Shown in pieces: positions 49,634-58,630 of a stretch of 64,000 nucleotides of DNA. The stretch's first letter is position 1. Every line of letters begins with the position of its first letter. The notes under the pieces were generated by a model. It ran no database searches and was not told the origin of the DNA. It saw only the letters and a program-made list of their open reading frames with translations. This DNA comes from Gemmiger formicilis (GTDB lineage Bacteria > Bacillota > Clostridia > Oscillospirales > Ruminococcaceae), in assembly GCF_016900095.1 (NCBI RefSeq), contig NZ_JACJJP010000011.1, positions 30,722 through 94,721 on the forward strand. The letters run 5' to 3'. Position numbers and translations under genes: made by a program.

Positions 49634-51001
49634 ATGGGGCTTCTGAAAGGCTATACCAAGCAGGAGATCAGCTGGATGATGTACGACTGGGCCAACAGCG
49701 CCCACTCGGTCATTGTGGTCACCCTGCTGCCCATCTTCTTTGACACCGTTGCCAGCTATACGGCGGACAGCGTTTCCAGCATGTCCACCTGGGGCTACGC
49801 CACCAGCATCGCCATGGCCATTGTGGCCATCGCGGCGCCTTTCCTGGGCGTTTTCGGCGACATCCGCGGCATGCGCAAGCGGCTGTTCTCCATCTTTATG
49901 ATTCTGGGCGTGGTGGCCGTGGCCCTCATGTCCTTCACCCCGCTGATGGACTTTACCTCCTCCACCGCGGCCGCCGGCCGTGTGGCGGGGCTGATTCTGA
50001 CGCTGTACATCCTCAGCGTCATCGGCTTTGATGCGTCCGCCATCTACTACGACGCCTTCCTCACCGACATCACCACCCCCGAACGGATGGACCGGGTGTC
50101 CACCATGGGCTACGGCCTGGGGTACATCGGCGGTTCCACCATCCCGCTGGTCATCTTCCTGGTCATGAACCTGGCAGGGGTGCCCATGCTCACCTGCCTG
50201 GCCGTGATCTTTGCTATCACCGCCGTGTGGTGGCTGGTGTTCAGCCTGCCCCTGCTGAAAAACTGCCGGCAGACCTCCGGCAAACCCTATGAGAAGGGGG
50301 ACGTGGGCCGCAACATCCGGGGCGTGGGCGCCACCGTCAAGGAGATCATCGCCAACAAGCCCATGCTGGTGTACATCCTGGCCTACTTCTTCTACATTGA
50401 CGGTGTGCACACCGTCATCAGCATGGCCACCACCTACGGCACCAACCTGGGCCTGGATTCCACCGGCATGATGCTGGCTCTGCTGCTGGTGCAGGTGCTG
50501 GGCCTGCCTTTCTGCCTGCTGTACATCCGCCTCAGCGCCAGGTTCGGCGCCCGGTTCATGGTGGGCGTGGGTGTGTGCGTCTACATGTTCATCTGTGTTT
50601 TCGCCTTCTTCATGCGGGACCTGTGGCAGTTCTGGGTGCTGGCCGTTCTGTGCGCCACCAGCCAGGGCGGCATCCAGGCGCTGTCCCGCTCCATGTTCGG
50701 CAAGCTCATTCCGGATAAGGACCGCAGCGGCGAGTTCTTCGGCTTCTTTGATATCTTCGGCAAGTTCAGCTCCATCATGGGCCCGGCCCTGGTGGGCGTG
50801 GTCAGCGCCGCCGTGGCCAACGGCATGCTTCAGAAGCAGGGCCTGACTGCCGAAACCGCCACCGCCGAGCAGATCGATGCCATCAACGCGGCGTCCAGCC
50901 CCTTCGGCATCGTGTCTATCCTGCTGATCATCGGCATCGGCGCGGTGCTCTTCTTTGCGGTGCTGCCGCGCACCCTGAAAGGCAAGAACCTTTCCATTTA
51001 A
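49634..51001 (+). CDS. UMF1-type MFS transporter (Atg22-like)
   Basis: 455 residues, twelve membrane helices. The N-terminal signature ISWMMYDWANSAHSVIVVT is that of the UMF1/Atg22-like MFS branch. Other conserved stretches are APFLGVFGDIRGMRKRLF, then YYDAFLTDIT and MGYGLGYIGGS, and TSQGGIQALSRSMFGKLIPD. Substrate unknown (some relatives move amino acids or sugars). The start follows TTGGAGGC. The 10-bp inverted repeat just upstream suggests regulated expression. Confidence 0.92.
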   Translation: MGLLKGYTKQEISWMMYDWANSAHSVIVVTLLPIFFDTVASYTADSVSSMSTWGYATSIAMAIVAIAAPFLGVFGDIRGMRKRLFSIFMILGVVAVALMSFTPLMDFTSSTAAAGRVAGLILTLYILSVIGFDASAIYYDAFLTDITTPERMDRVSTMGYGLGYIGGSTIPLVIFLVMNLAGVPMLTCLAVIFAITAVWWLVFSLPLLKNCRQTSGKPYEKGDVGRNIRGVGATVKEIIANKPMLVYILAYFFYIDGVHTVISMATTYGTNLGLDSTGMMLALLLVQVLGLPFCLLYIRLSARFGARFMVGVGVCVYMFICVFAFFMRDLWQFWVLAVLCATSQGGIQALSRSMFGKLIPDKDRSGEFFGFFDIFGKFSSIMGPALVGVVSAAVANGMLQKQGLTAETATAEQIDAINAASSPFGIVSILLIIGIGAVLFFAVLPRTLKGKNLSI

Positions 51002-51017
51002 GGAAATTTTGCCCGCA

Positions 51018-51046
51018 TTGACAATCCATCCGGCGGGCAGTACAAT
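51018..51046 (+). promoter_or_regulatory. Promoter of phospholipase-C-like/cyclophilin operon
   Basis: TTGACA (51018-51023) and TACAAT (51041-51046), 17-base spacer. Confidence 0.85.
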
Positions 51047-51113
51047 AATGGGGTATGTGGGCCCAGTGCCCTCATACCCCGTTTATGTTATCCGAACAGG
51101 AGGGCATTTCTCT

Positions 51114-52049
51114 ATGCCGGAAGGCTATACCCATGTTCGCACCGCCCGGCGGGCAGCCGAATCCATCCATTATAAACTGCATTGCCCGGCGGCCTTTGCG
51201 GCCGGGGCCAACGGCCCGGACAGCTTTTTCAGCTTTGAGGTGTGGAAAAGCAAGGCAAAGCGCCGGTATGATCTGCCCGCTCTGGGCGACCGCATGCACG
51301 AGGAAGCCACCGGGGCGTTTTTGTGCAGCCTGATCAGCCATGTCAAGACCGGGGCCCAGGTGGAATACGCCCTGGGCTTTCTGTGCCACTACGCCACCGA
51401 CACGGTGATGCACCCCTATGTGGTGGCCATGTGCCAGCCCGGCCAGCCCTATGCGGGCAAGGGCGGGCACGGTTATATCGAAATCGCCCTGGACTCCACC
51501 CTCCATGCCGAGGACACCGGCGTTTCCCAGGTGCCGGCGGACGATGCCTCCCCGGTGCCCCAGGGCACCGACCTGGCCGAAATCGCCACCCTGCTGCACA
51601 TTGTGTTGCTGGAGGTGTACGGCGCCGATGTGACTCAGGAATGCCTGGCCGACGCCTTCTATTACCTCAACCGGGTGCGGCGGCTGTTCACCAGCCGTCA
51701 CGGCCTCCGCAAAGCGGTGTTCTATGTGGTGGAAACCTTCTGGAAAGGCCGTGGATTCCTCACGGGGCATGTATCCCCCCGGGCCCTGCGCCTGGACCTG
51801 CCCGACGAGTGGGTGGACCCCGCCACCGGGGAGGAGCGCAAGGGCGGGGCCTTTGCCCTGCTGCGGGAAGCCGAGCGCCGCAGCGCCGTGTATATGACCG
51901 CGGCCCTGGAATACTGGATGGGCCACCTGACCCGGGACGAGCTGAGCCGCCTGCTGGGCAGCATGGATTACAGCACCGGAACCCCCACCGACCGCAGCAC
52001 CATGCCGGCGGTGGCGGAACCCAATACAGAAAAGGAGACAACAACATGA
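51114..52049 (+). CDS. Zinc-dependent phospholipase C-like protein
   Basis: 311 residues, no signal peptide. The N-terminal half has the zinc-dependent PLC/S1-P1-nuclease pattern: HVRTARRAAE, ANGPDSFFSFE (early Asp), MHEEATGAFL (His/Glu), ALGFLCHYATDTVMHPYVVA (two His and one Asp) and HGYIEIALDSTL (His, Glu, Asp). These are consistent with a multi-zinc helical domain. Lack of a leader suggests an intracellular hydrolase on phosphate esters or lipids; substrate unknown. The frame extends to 51009, but ATG 51114 has GGAGGG eight bases before it. Four-base overlap with the cyclophilin gene. Confidence 0.8.
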   Translation: MPEGYTHVRTARRAAESIHYKLHCPAAFAAGANGPDSFFSFEVWKSKAKRRYDLPALGDRMHEEATGAFLCSLISHVKTGAQVEYALGFLCHYATDTVMHPYVVAMCQPGQPYAGKGGHGYIEIALDSTLHAEDTGVSQVPADDASPVPQGTDLAEIATLLHIVLLEVYGADVTQECLADAFYYLNRVRRLFTSRHGLRKAVFYVVETFWKGRGFLTGHVSPRALRLDLPDEWVDPATGEERKGGAFALLREAERRSAVYMTAALEYWMGHLTRDELSRLLGSMDYSTGTPTDRSTMPAVAEPNTEKETTT

Positions 52050-52525
52050 TCCGCATTACCATGGAAAACGGCAAGACCATCGACATCGAGCTGGACCCCA
52101 GCGCCGCGCCCATCACCTGCGAAAACTTTGAAAAGCTGGTGCGCAAGGGCTTTTACGACGGCCTGACCTTCCACCGCATCATCCCCGGCTTCATGATTCA
52201 GGGCGGCTGCCCCCTGGGCAACGGCACCGGCGGCCCGGGCTGGCAGATCAAGGGTGAATTTTCCGCCAACTTTGTGCCCAACCCCATCAAGCACACCCGC
52301 GGCGTCATCAGCATGGCCCGCGCCCAGAACCCCAACAGCGCCGGCAGCCAGTTCTTCATCATGCACGCCGACGCCCCTCATCTGGACGGCCAGTACGCGG
52401 CCTTCGGCCATGTGGTCTCCGGCATGGATGTGGTGGATGAGATCGCCTCGGTTCCCACCGACTGGAACGACAAGCCCCTCAAGCCGGTGCGCATGAAGAC
52501 GGTGCGCATCATCGACGAAGACTGA
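52046..52525 (+). CDS. ppiB: Peptidyl-prolyl cis-trans isomerase, cyclophilin type
   Basis: 159 residues, bacterial PpiB-like cyclophilin, cytoplasmic. It catalyses rotation about X-Pro bonds. The active-site Arg is in FHRIIPGFMIQGGCPLGNGT (about 44), with the further pocket residues in RGVISMARAQNPNSAGSQFF and FIMHADAPHLDGQYAAFGHV. Complete. The start overlaps the preceding stop (ATGA), with AAAGGAG nine bases upstream. Ended by the bidirectional terminator. Confidence 0.95.
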   Translation: MIRITMENGKTIDIELDPSAAPITCENFEKLVRKGFYDGLTFHRIIPGFMIQGGCPLGNGTGGPGWQIKGEFSANFVPNPIKHTRGVISMARAQNPNSAGSQFFIMHADAPHLDGQYAAFGHVVSGMDVVDEIASVPTDWNDKPLKPVRMKTVRIIDED

Positions 52526-52547
52526 TTTTCGCCCCGCAACAGCATAA

Positions 52548-52593
52548 AAACGCCCGCTCCCCGCGGTACAGACCGCAAGGGGGGCGGGCGTTT
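52548..52593. terminator. Bidirectional terminator after ppiB
   Basis: Ten-pair outer stem (AAACGCCCGC/GCGGGCGTTT) with inner CGGT/ACCG stem; A run on the left, T-rich run on the right. Serves ppiB and the convergent two-component operon. Confidence 0.88.
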
Positions 52594-52617
52594 GGTTTTT
52601 ATGAGCAGGGGAGATCC

Positions 52618-53094
52618 TCAGCGGAACAGGCCGCCGAACCCGCTGAACCAGCCGGTGATCTGGCTGATCTGGCTTTCCAGATCCTGCACCGACTGCATCA
52701 GGGCAGGCATCTGGTCAATGACCCGGTTCAGGGCGTCCACATCCAGCCGGGACAGGCGTTCCGCAATGTCCGGCAAAGCCTGCAGCAGCCGGTCCAGCTC
52801 GCCGGGCTCCATGGAATCCAGACTTTCCTGGATGGTGCCGGCCAGGGTGTCCACCTGTTCGCAGGCCTGCAGCAGGCTCCGGTAAGCGATGCTGCCATGG
52901 TAGAACAGAACCCCGAACCCGATGCACAGCACCGCCAGCAGGGCGATGAGAAGGCCAACGGACATCCGCAGCAGCCGGCCGTTGCGGTCGACTTTGGCTT
53001 CCAGCCGGTCCAGCTGCTGTTTCCAGTCGGGGGCGGACTGCCCGGCAGGGGAGCTGTCGGACAGGGGAACGGGCAGATGACGGGGGTCCTCCAT
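52618..53094 (-). CDS. Single-helix membrane protein with coiled coil, unknown function
   Basis: 158 residues. A short basic/acidic cytoplasmic part (DWKQQLDRLEAKVDRNGRLL, about 24-43) is followed by one membrane helix (45-66) and an amphipathic helical tail rich in Leu, Asp, Glu and Met (SLDSMEPGELDRLLQALPDI, residues about 90-110). No known family. It lies 35 bases after a histidine-kinase gene on the same strand and likely shares its transcript, so it may be an accessory or target of that system. Confidence 0.75.
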   Translation of the reverse strand: MEDPRHLPVPLSDSSPAGQSAPDWKQQLDRLEAKVDRNGRLLRMSVGLLIALLAVLCIGFGVLFYHGSIAYRSLLQACEQVDTLAGTIQESLDSMEPGELDRLLQALPDIAERLSRLDVDALNRVIDQMPALMQSVQDLESQISQITGWFSGFGGLFR

Positions 53095-53129
53095 GGATTA
53101 ATCCTCCTTTTCGGATGCGGCCAGTCCGG

Positions 53130-54680
53130 TCAGGGGGCGGACGGCGGCTGTTTGTCGGGGGCGGTCATCTCAAACCAGAAGGTGGAACCGTGGCCCACCT
53201 CGCTCTGTACACCGAAGGGGAATCCGTGCTGCTGCAGGATGGCCTTGGTGATGGAAAGGCCCAGCCCGGTGCCGGGTTTGCCGGCGTTCTGGCGGGCGCG
53301 GTAATACCGGTCGAAGATGTAGGGCAGATCCTCCTGGGGAATACCGGGGCCGTGGTCCTCCACCTCAACGCGGCAGCCGCCGGCAGGCAGCGGGATGGCC
53401 CGCAGGGCAAAATACCCGTCCTGGCCGATGTGGTGGGTGGCGTTGCCCAGAAGATTGTGCAGCACCCGCTCCATCATGGCGGGATCGGCCCGCACCATGC
53501 ATTCCTTGTCGGCTTCCAGCTGCAGGGTCCAGTGGTTCTGTTCGCACACGGCGTCGTACAGGCCGGCCACCTCAAAGCAGAGGCCGCTCATATCAAAATC
53601 CACCAGATTGGGCTTTTCCACGCCGCTCTGCACCTTGCTCAGCTCCATCACGCTGTTCACCAGCGCCGAAAGCCGGTCGGTCTCATCCACAATGATGTTG
53701 CACTGTTCGGTGCGGCGTTCCTCGTCCATGCCGGACAGGTCCCGCACCGTCTCGGCGTACCCCTTGATCAGGGTCAGGGGGGTGCGCAGGTCGTGGCTCA
53801 CGTTGGCCAGCAGTTCCTTCTCCAGTTCGGCGGAACGGCGCACGGCCCGGGCCATATGGTTGAATTCCTGGGCCAGCAGACCCAGTTCGTCCCGGCGCTT
53901 GACCTCCACCTGCACGTCGTAGTTGCCGTCGGCCATGCGGCGGGCACCGTCGGCCAGCTGGTGCACCGGGCGGGTGAACCACTTGCTGAACAGGATGGCC
54001 GCCAGCACGTTCAGCCCGAACAGCAGCAGGGCCACCGGGGGCAGCACGCTGCCCAGCACGTCGGCGGCGGTGGTGATCTGGGCCAGACTGGTGGAAACCA
54101 GCACCGCGTACTGGCCGTCGGCGGTGAGCTTGCCCACCACCATCTGCAGGTTGCCGCCGGAGGATACCGTCTCGTACACGCTCTTCTTGGTAAAGACCAG
54201 ACCCCGCAGCCGCACCACCTCGGGGGTGTCCTGCTTCAGGCTGATCTGCCCGCCGAAGGAGTATTCACTCTGGTGCAGCACGCAGGGATACAGGCTTTCC
54301 AGGCACTGGACGTTGCTCAGGGTGGAATCACTGATGTCCACACAGCAGTTTTCCAGGTCCAGGGACCCGCTGATGGCTTTTTCCAGAAAGGAAAGCCAGA
54401 AATCATCGTCCAGCAGCAGCTTGCCCATCACTCGGCTGGAAACCGGCCCGTCGTTGGCATCGATGAGGGCCACCACCGCGTCGGCCTTGTTTTCCAGATT
54501 GGTGCGGATCTTGCGGTTGTACATGGGTTCCAGGGCGTAGGTGATCAGGGTCCACACCAGGCCCAGGGTCAGCAGGGTCACGGCAAACAAAAACAGCATC
54601 AGCTGCCCGCGCACGCCCAGGCCCCGGCGCGGCGCGGCATTGGTCTCGGGGCGGGCGGCAGGCTTCAGCTTTTTCCACAT
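53130..54680 (-). CDS. Sensor histidine kinase
   Basis: 516 residues. A membrane helix (about 25-48) is followed by an extracytoplasmic sensor region (about 50-205, with three Cys) and a second helix (about 206-228). HAMP (KWFTRPVHQLADGARRMADG), dimerisation domain with the phosphoacceptor His in ANVSHDLRTPLTLIKGYAET, and ATPase domain with N-box LHNLLGNATHHI, then DHGPGIPQ and GTGLGLSI follow. The start is ATG 54680 after GACGGGGA; ATG 54707 overlaps the regulator gene and lacks a site. Partner of the response regulator encoded 16 bases upstream. Confidence 0.94.
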   Translation of the reverse strand: MWKKLKPAARPETNAAPRRGLGVRGQLMLFLFAVTLLTLGLVWTLITYALEPMYNRKIRTNLENKADAVVALIDANDGPVSSRVMGKLLLDDDFWLSFLEKAISGSLDLENCCVDISDSTLSNVQCLESLYPCVLHQSEYSFGGQISLKQDTPEVVRLRGLVFTKKSVYETVSSGGNLQMVVGKLTADGQYAVLVSTSLAQITTAADVLGSVLPPVALLLFGLNVLAAILFSKWFTRPVHQLADGARRMADGNYDVQVEVKRRDELGLLAQEFNHMARAVRRSAELEKELLANVSHDLRTPLTLIKGYAETVRDLSGMDEERRTEQCNIIVDETDRLSALVNSVMELSKVQSGVEKPNLVDFDMSGLCFEVAGLYDAVCEQNHWTLQLEADKECMVRADPAMMERVLHNLLGNATHHIGQDGYFALRAIPLPAGGCRVEVEDHGPGIPQEDLPYIFDRYYRARQNAGKPGTGLGLSITKAILQQHGFPFGVQSEVGHGSTFWFEMTAPDKQPPSAP

Positions 54681-54696
54681 ACGGAATCCCCGTCTT

Positions 54697-55380
54697 TCAC
54701 AGCACATCCGGGTCGAACTTGTAGCCGATGCCCCACACCGTCACGATGTAGCTGCGGCAGTGGCCCAGATGTCCCCGCAGCATTTTGATGTGGGTGTCCA
54801 CGGTGCGGTCCTCGCCGTAATAGTCGTAGTTCCACACCTTTTGCAGGATCTTCTCCCGGGAAAGGGCAATGCCCCGGTTGTTGACCAGAAACACCAGCAG
54901 GTCGAATTCCTTGGGGGTCAGGGGAGCTTCCTGCCCGGCCACCTTCACGCTGTGGCTGGCGGTGTCGATGACCAGGTCCCCGAAGGTGAACACCCCGCCG
55001 GCCTCGGCGGGGGCGGGCATGGTGCGGGCCAGCACCGCCTTCACCCGGGCCACCAGTTCCCGGGGAGAGAAGGGCTTCACCACATAGTCGTCGGCGCCGC
55101 CTTCCAGTCCGGCCAGCTTGTCGTATTCCTCGCTGCGGGCGGTGAGCATGATCACCGGGGTATTGATCTTGCGGGAGCGCATCTCCCGCAGGCAGGTCAT
55201 GCCGTCCATAAAGGGCATCATGATGTCCAGAATCACCAGATCAATGCCGCCCTGGGACAAAATCGAAAGAGCCTGGGCGCCGTCACCGGCTTCGGCACAG
55301 GTATAACCGCTGTGCTGTAAGTGTTCCCGGATCAGGTCCCGAATACGCGGTTCATCATCAACGACCAGAATTTTAGCCAT
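54697..55380 (-). CDS. OmpR/PhoB-family response regulator
   Basis: 227 residues. Receiver domain (1-120): acidic pair VVDDEPRI, phosphorylated Asp in LVILDIMMPFMDG (about 51), and Lys in VKPFSPRELVAR. C-terminal winged helix (about 130-225): LTPKEFDLLVFLVNNRGIAL, SREKILQKVW, RTVDTHIKMLRGHL and VWGIGYKF. Start ATG 55380 follows GGAGGG. A longer frame to 55479 has no ribosome site. First gene of a kinase operon; the 200-base region upstream is AT-rich with no single clear promoter. Confidence 0.96.
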   Translation of the reverse strand: MAKILVVDDEPRIRDLIREHLQHSGYTCAEAGDGAQALSILSQGGIDLVILDIMMPFMDGMTCLREMRSRKINTPVIMLTARSEEYDKLAGLEGGADDYVVKPFSPRELVARVKAVLARTMPAPAEAGGVFTFGDLVIDTASHSVKVAGQEAPLTPKEFDLLVFLVNNRGIALSREKILQKVWNYDYYGEDRTVDTHIKMLRGHLGHCRSYIVTVWGIGYKFDPDVL

Positions 55381-55499
55381 ACTAACACCCTCCAAACCAA
55401 GGTCGTTTCTTTTCATATAATACCATAATAACCCGCATAGGTGGGGGATTTGTGAAAGTTTTCTTAAAATCTTTTTCACGAATTTACCGGAATTCTGTC

Positions 55500-55528
55500 T
55501 TGTAACACCGCCGGGAACGCGCTACAAT
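55500..55528 (+). promoter_or_regulatory. Promoter of GDPD gene
   Basis: TTGTAA (55500-55505) and TACAAT (55523-55528), 17-base spacer. Confidence 0.7.
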
Positions 55529-55582
55529 AGGAAAGCCCCGGGGCAGGGCTTTCCGGCGCCGGGCAGAAAGGAGAAGGTTGTT

Positions 55583-56416
55583 TTGGTCGTTGTGATCCTG
55601 TTGCTGTTCCTGTTGCTGGCGGTGGTGTATATGATGGCGCCGGGACGGCGCCGGCCGGAGACTTGCGCGCCTTTTGCAGGGCGCAACTATGCCCACCGGG
55701 GGCTGTTTGCCAGGGACCAGTCGGTGCCGGAAAACAGCCTGCCCGCCTTTGAAGCGGCGGTGCGGGGCGGGTACGGCATCGAGCTGGACGTGCAGTTCAC
55801 ATCCGACCGGCAGCTGGTGGTCTTCCACGACGATACCCTGGACCGGATGACCGGTGCCAGGGGCTTTGTGCGGGACCATGACTTTGCCACGGTGGGCGGT
55901 CTGTCTTTGGCGGGTACCGCCTGTACGCCGCCGCTGTTCTCCCGGGTGCTGGAAACGGTGGAGGGCAGGGTGCCGCTGATCGTGGAGATCAAGAGCCGCC
56001 GGGAATACGACGGCCCCTACCTGGACGCCCTGTGCAAAGCCACCCTGCAGGCGCTGGAAGGGTATGACGGCCTTTATTGTATCGAGAGCTTCGATCCCCG
56101 GGTGGTGTGGCGCATCCGCCGCATGGCACCCGGGGTGCTGCGGGGCCAGCTGGTGGACAGCTACCGCACCAACCGGCGGGAAGGCGCCCATCCGGTGCAC
56201 GCCTTTCTCATCAGCCACTGTTTCGGCAATTTTCTGGGGCGGCCGGATTTCATTGCCTGGTGCCCCGAGGAAGAAAACTGGGCCGTGGCCCTCTGTCGGG
56301 CCATGGGAGCCATGATGGTGCAGTGGACCATCCTGCCCGAACACGACTGGCAGCAACGGCAGGGGCGGTACGACGCCCTGATCTTCCAGTGGTACACGCC
56401 GGACCCCGAATACTGA
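55583..56416 (+). CDS. Membrane-anchored glycerophosphodiester phosphodiesterase
   Basis: 277 residues. One N-terminal membrane helix (about 1-19) precedes a GDPD barrel: NYAHRGLFARDQSVPENSLP with the catalytic HRG and Glu-Asn pair, GIELDVQFTSDRQLVVFHDD (metal Glu/Asp and second His), and LIVEIKSRREYDG. It hydrolyses glycerophosphodiesters to glycerol-3-phosphate and alcohol, recycling lipid or teichoic acid products. The start is TTG 55583 with AAAGGAG nine bases upstream. Transcribed alone. Confidence 0.92.
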   Translation: MVVVILLLFLLLAVVYMMAPGRRRPETCAPFAGRNYAHRGLFARDQSVPENSLPAFEAAVRGGYGIELDVQFTSDRQLVVFHDDTLDRMTGARGFVRDHDFATVGGLSLAGTACTPPLFSRVLETVEGRVPLIVEIKSRREYDGPYLDALCKATLQALEGYDGLYCIESFDPRVVWRIRRMAPGVLRGQLVDSYRTNRREGAHPVHAFLISHCFGNFLGRPDFIAWCPEEENWAVALCRAMGAMMVQWTILPEHDWQQRQGRYDALIFQWYTPDPEY

Positions 56417-56491
56417 ATCATAGGACATAAACAGCAGCCCGCCCGCATACCTTGCAGTAAAAGTTTTGTAAGGCAAGCGAGGGGGCTGCTT

Positions 56492-57064
56492 ATGTTTTTG
56501 TTTACTGTAACCAAACCAAGGCTGCGGCAGGCCGGGGCGCTGGCCCTGTGTGCGGTCTGCCTGGCGGGCACCATCACCGCCGCCGTGCATTTTGCAAACG
56601 ACAGTGTCACCGCGTCCGCCGGGGTATCCGAACAGACGGTCATCGAGACCACCCAGGACATTGCCACCTACTTTACCGGCTACGGGTTTGAGGTGGACCT
56701 GGCCACCGCGGCGGTGGATAAGGTGAAGATCCCCAAACAATGGGACGACAGCTTTGCCGCCTTCAACCAGGTGGTGGAGGAAAGCGGCCTGACCCTGGAA
56801 AAGTACAAGGGCAAGACGGTGGAAAAATGGACCGCCCTGTGCCCGGTACTGTCCGACGGGGAAAACGACACCTACTGTGTGCTGCTGGTCTACAAGACCC
56901 AGCCGGTGGGGGCCTATCTGCTGGCAAAGCCTTCGGGTGAGGTGACCGGTCTGGTATCGACCGCCCAGCAGACCGCCGCCGACGCCGAGACCGCTGCCGC
57001 CCAGGAGGACACCGCCCAGACCAGCGCCGGGGTGGTGGACGAAAGCGCCTTTCCCACCGAATAA
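56492..57064 (+). CDS. DUF4830-like secreted or anchored protein
   Basis: 190 residues. N-terminal hydrophobic segment (about 12-34, ALALCAVCLAGTITAAVHFA) acts as signal or anchor. The middle region (about 55-150) fits DUF4830: YFTGYGFEVD, VKIPKQWDDSFAAFNQVVEE, SGLTLEKYKGKTVEKW, DTYCVLLVYKTQPVGAYLLA. The last 40 residues are Ala/Thr/Glu-rich. No enzymatic motif. A ribosome site GCGAGG precedes ATG 56492. Function unknown; related proteins are found in spore-forming and gut Clostridia. Confidence 0.75.
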   Translation: MFLFTVTKPRLRQAGALALCAVCLAGTITAAVHFANDSVTASAGVSEQTVIETTQDIATYFTGYGFEVDLATAAVDKVKIPKQWDDSFAAFNQVVEESGLTLEKYKGKTVEKWTALCPVLSDGENDTYCVLLVYKTQPVGAYLLAKPSGEVTGLVSTAQQTAADAETAAAQEDTAQTSAGVVDESAFPTE

Positions 57065-57065
57065 A

Positions 57066-57102
57066 AAACAGCCGGTGTCCCATGGTGGGATACCGGCTGT
57101 TT
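57066..57102. terminator. Bidirectional terminator between DUF4830 gene and NSS transporter
   Basis: Eleven-pair stem (AAACAGCCGGT/ACCGGCTGTTT) with inner TCCC/GGGA pairs, A run before and T after. Confidence 0.9.
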
Positions 57103-57117
57103 GCGATGTTGCAGGGA

Positions 57118-58476
57118 TCAGAACAGGCCGCCCAGCAGGATCACCACGATCAGGATGGGCAGAACGAACTGGAAGTAAGGCTTGAGCCAGCGGGGCATCT
57201 TGATGCCGCTGCCGGTGTTGGTCTCCGCCAGGTACTTGTCAAAGCCCCAGCCCCAGCGGCTGACGCAGAACAGGAGGTAGATCAGGCTGCCGATGGGCAG
57301 CAGCAGGTTGCTGACCAGGAAGTCCTCGCCGTCCAGCACGGTGCTGGTGCCGCCCAGGGGGGTGATGAAGCTCCACAGATTGTAGCCCAGCACACAGGGA
57401 ATGCTGGCCACCAGCACCACCACGCCGCCGATGAGGACGGTCTTGCGGCGGTCCAGGCCGAACTGGTCCATCAGGCAGGCGATGATGTTCTCAAACACCG
57501 CAATGACGGTGGTGAAGCTGGCAAAGGTCATGAACAGGAAGAACAGGGACCCCCAGATGCGGCCGCCTGCCAGGCTGGCAAAGACGTTGGGCAGGGTCAC
57601 GAAGATCAGCTGCGGGCCGCTGTCCGGGCTGACGCCGTAGGTGAAGCAGGCCGGGAAGATGATCAGGCCGGCGCAGATGGCCACGAAGGTGTCCAGGGCG
57701 CAGATGCGTACCGCCTCGCCGGGCAGGGTGAAGTCGCGGGTCATGTAGCTGCCGAAGATTTCCATGGCGCCGATGCCCAGGCTCAGGGTAAAGAAGGACT
57801 GGTTCATGGCGGCCACGGCAACGTTCAGGATGCCGGCCTCCCCGGCGCGCTTCCAGTCGGGCAGCAGGTAGAAGGTCAGGCCTTCCCCGGCGCCGGACAG
57901 GGTCAGGCTGTGCATCACCAGAATCAGAATCAGCACCAGCAGAGCGCCCATCATCCATTTGCCGATGCGCTCCACGCCGTTGCGCAGACCGAAGCTGCAC
58001 ACCACAAAGCCCAGCACCACGGTCACGGCCATGAACAGGCCCATCTCGCCGGGGTTGGCCAGCATGGCGTTGAAGGTGGCTGCGGAAGTTTCGGCCGTGG
58101 CGTTCTCAAAGGTGCCGGTCAGGAACTTGAAGAAGTAGCTGATCATCCAGCCGTTGACGGTGGTGTAGTACATCATCAGCACCAGGCAGCCCAACAGGCA
58201 GGCCCAGCCGTGCAGGTGCCACACGCTGCCCTTGGGTTCCAGGGCCTTGTACGCCTTGCCGGCGCTGCCGCGTCCAGCGCGGCCCACGGCCAGTTCCATG
58301 GTCAGCACGGGCACGCCCATGCAGATGAGGAACAGCAGATAAAACAGAACAAACACGCCGCCGCCGTTCTGGCCGGTGACGGTGGGGAAGCGCCAGACAT
58401 TGCCGATGCCGATGGCGCAGCCCGCGCTGATCAGGATAAACCCGAGGCGCGAGGCAAAGGACTCACGATTTTCCAA
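57118..58476 (-). CDS. Sodium-dependent transporter, NSS (SLC6) family
   Basis: 452 residues, eleven to twelve membrane helices, bacterial NSS carrier (LeuT-like). Family signs: RLGFILISAGCAIGIGNVWR then FPTVTGQNGGG (Na+ and substrate site in helix 1), AMNQSFFTLSLGIGAMEIFG (helix 6 region) and FENIIACLMDQF. It imports an amino acid with Na+. The start is TTG 58476, following AAGGAGG; upstream ATG 58503 has no site. Own promoter and terminator. Confidence 0.95.
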   Translation of the reverse strand: MENRESFASRLGFILISAGCAIGIGNVWRFPTVTGQNGGGVFVLFYLLFLICMGVPVLTMELAVGRAGRGSAGKAYKALEPKGSVWHLHGWACLLGCLVLMMYYTTVNGWMISYFFKFLTGTFENATAETSAATFNAMLANPGEMGLFMAVTVVLGFVVCSFGLRNGVERIGKWMMGALLVLILILVMHSLTLSGAGEGLTFYLLPDWKRAGEAGILNVAVAAMNQSFFTLSLGIGAMEIFGSYMTRDFTLPGEAVRICALDTFVAICAGLIIFPACFTYGVSPDSGPQLIFVTLPNVFASLAGGRIWGSLFFLFMTFASFTTVIAVFENIIACLMDQFGLDRRKTVLIGGVVVLVASIPCVLGYNLWSFITPLGGTSTVLDGEDFLVSNLLLPIGSLIYLLFCVSRWGWGFDKYLAETNTGSGIKMPRWLKPYFQFVLPILIVVILLGGLF

Positions 58477-58512
58477 AAAAATTCCTCCTTCGATTTCAAA
58501 CACCGCTTTTCT

Positions 58513-58541
58513 ATTATAGCGGCTGGGCAGGGCACAGGCAA
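58513..58541 (-). promoter_or_regulatory. Promoter of NSS transporter gene
   Basis: TTGCCT (58536-58541) and consensus TATAAT (58513-58518), 17-base spacer. Confidence 0.8.
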
Positions 58542-58576
58542 GAAGAATTTTTGACGTTTGGCCGAAACCTGTGCAG

Positions 58577-58613
58577 AAAAAAGCCGCCGCCTGCGGCAGC
58601 AGGCAGCGGCTTT
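58577..58613 (-). terminator. Terminator of thrS
   Basis: Outer stem AAAGCCGC/GCGGCTTT and inner CCTGC/GCAGG, with six T on the minus strand, 17 bases after the thrS stop. Confidence 0.9.
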
Positions 58614-58630
58614 GTGTGATGATGAAAAAA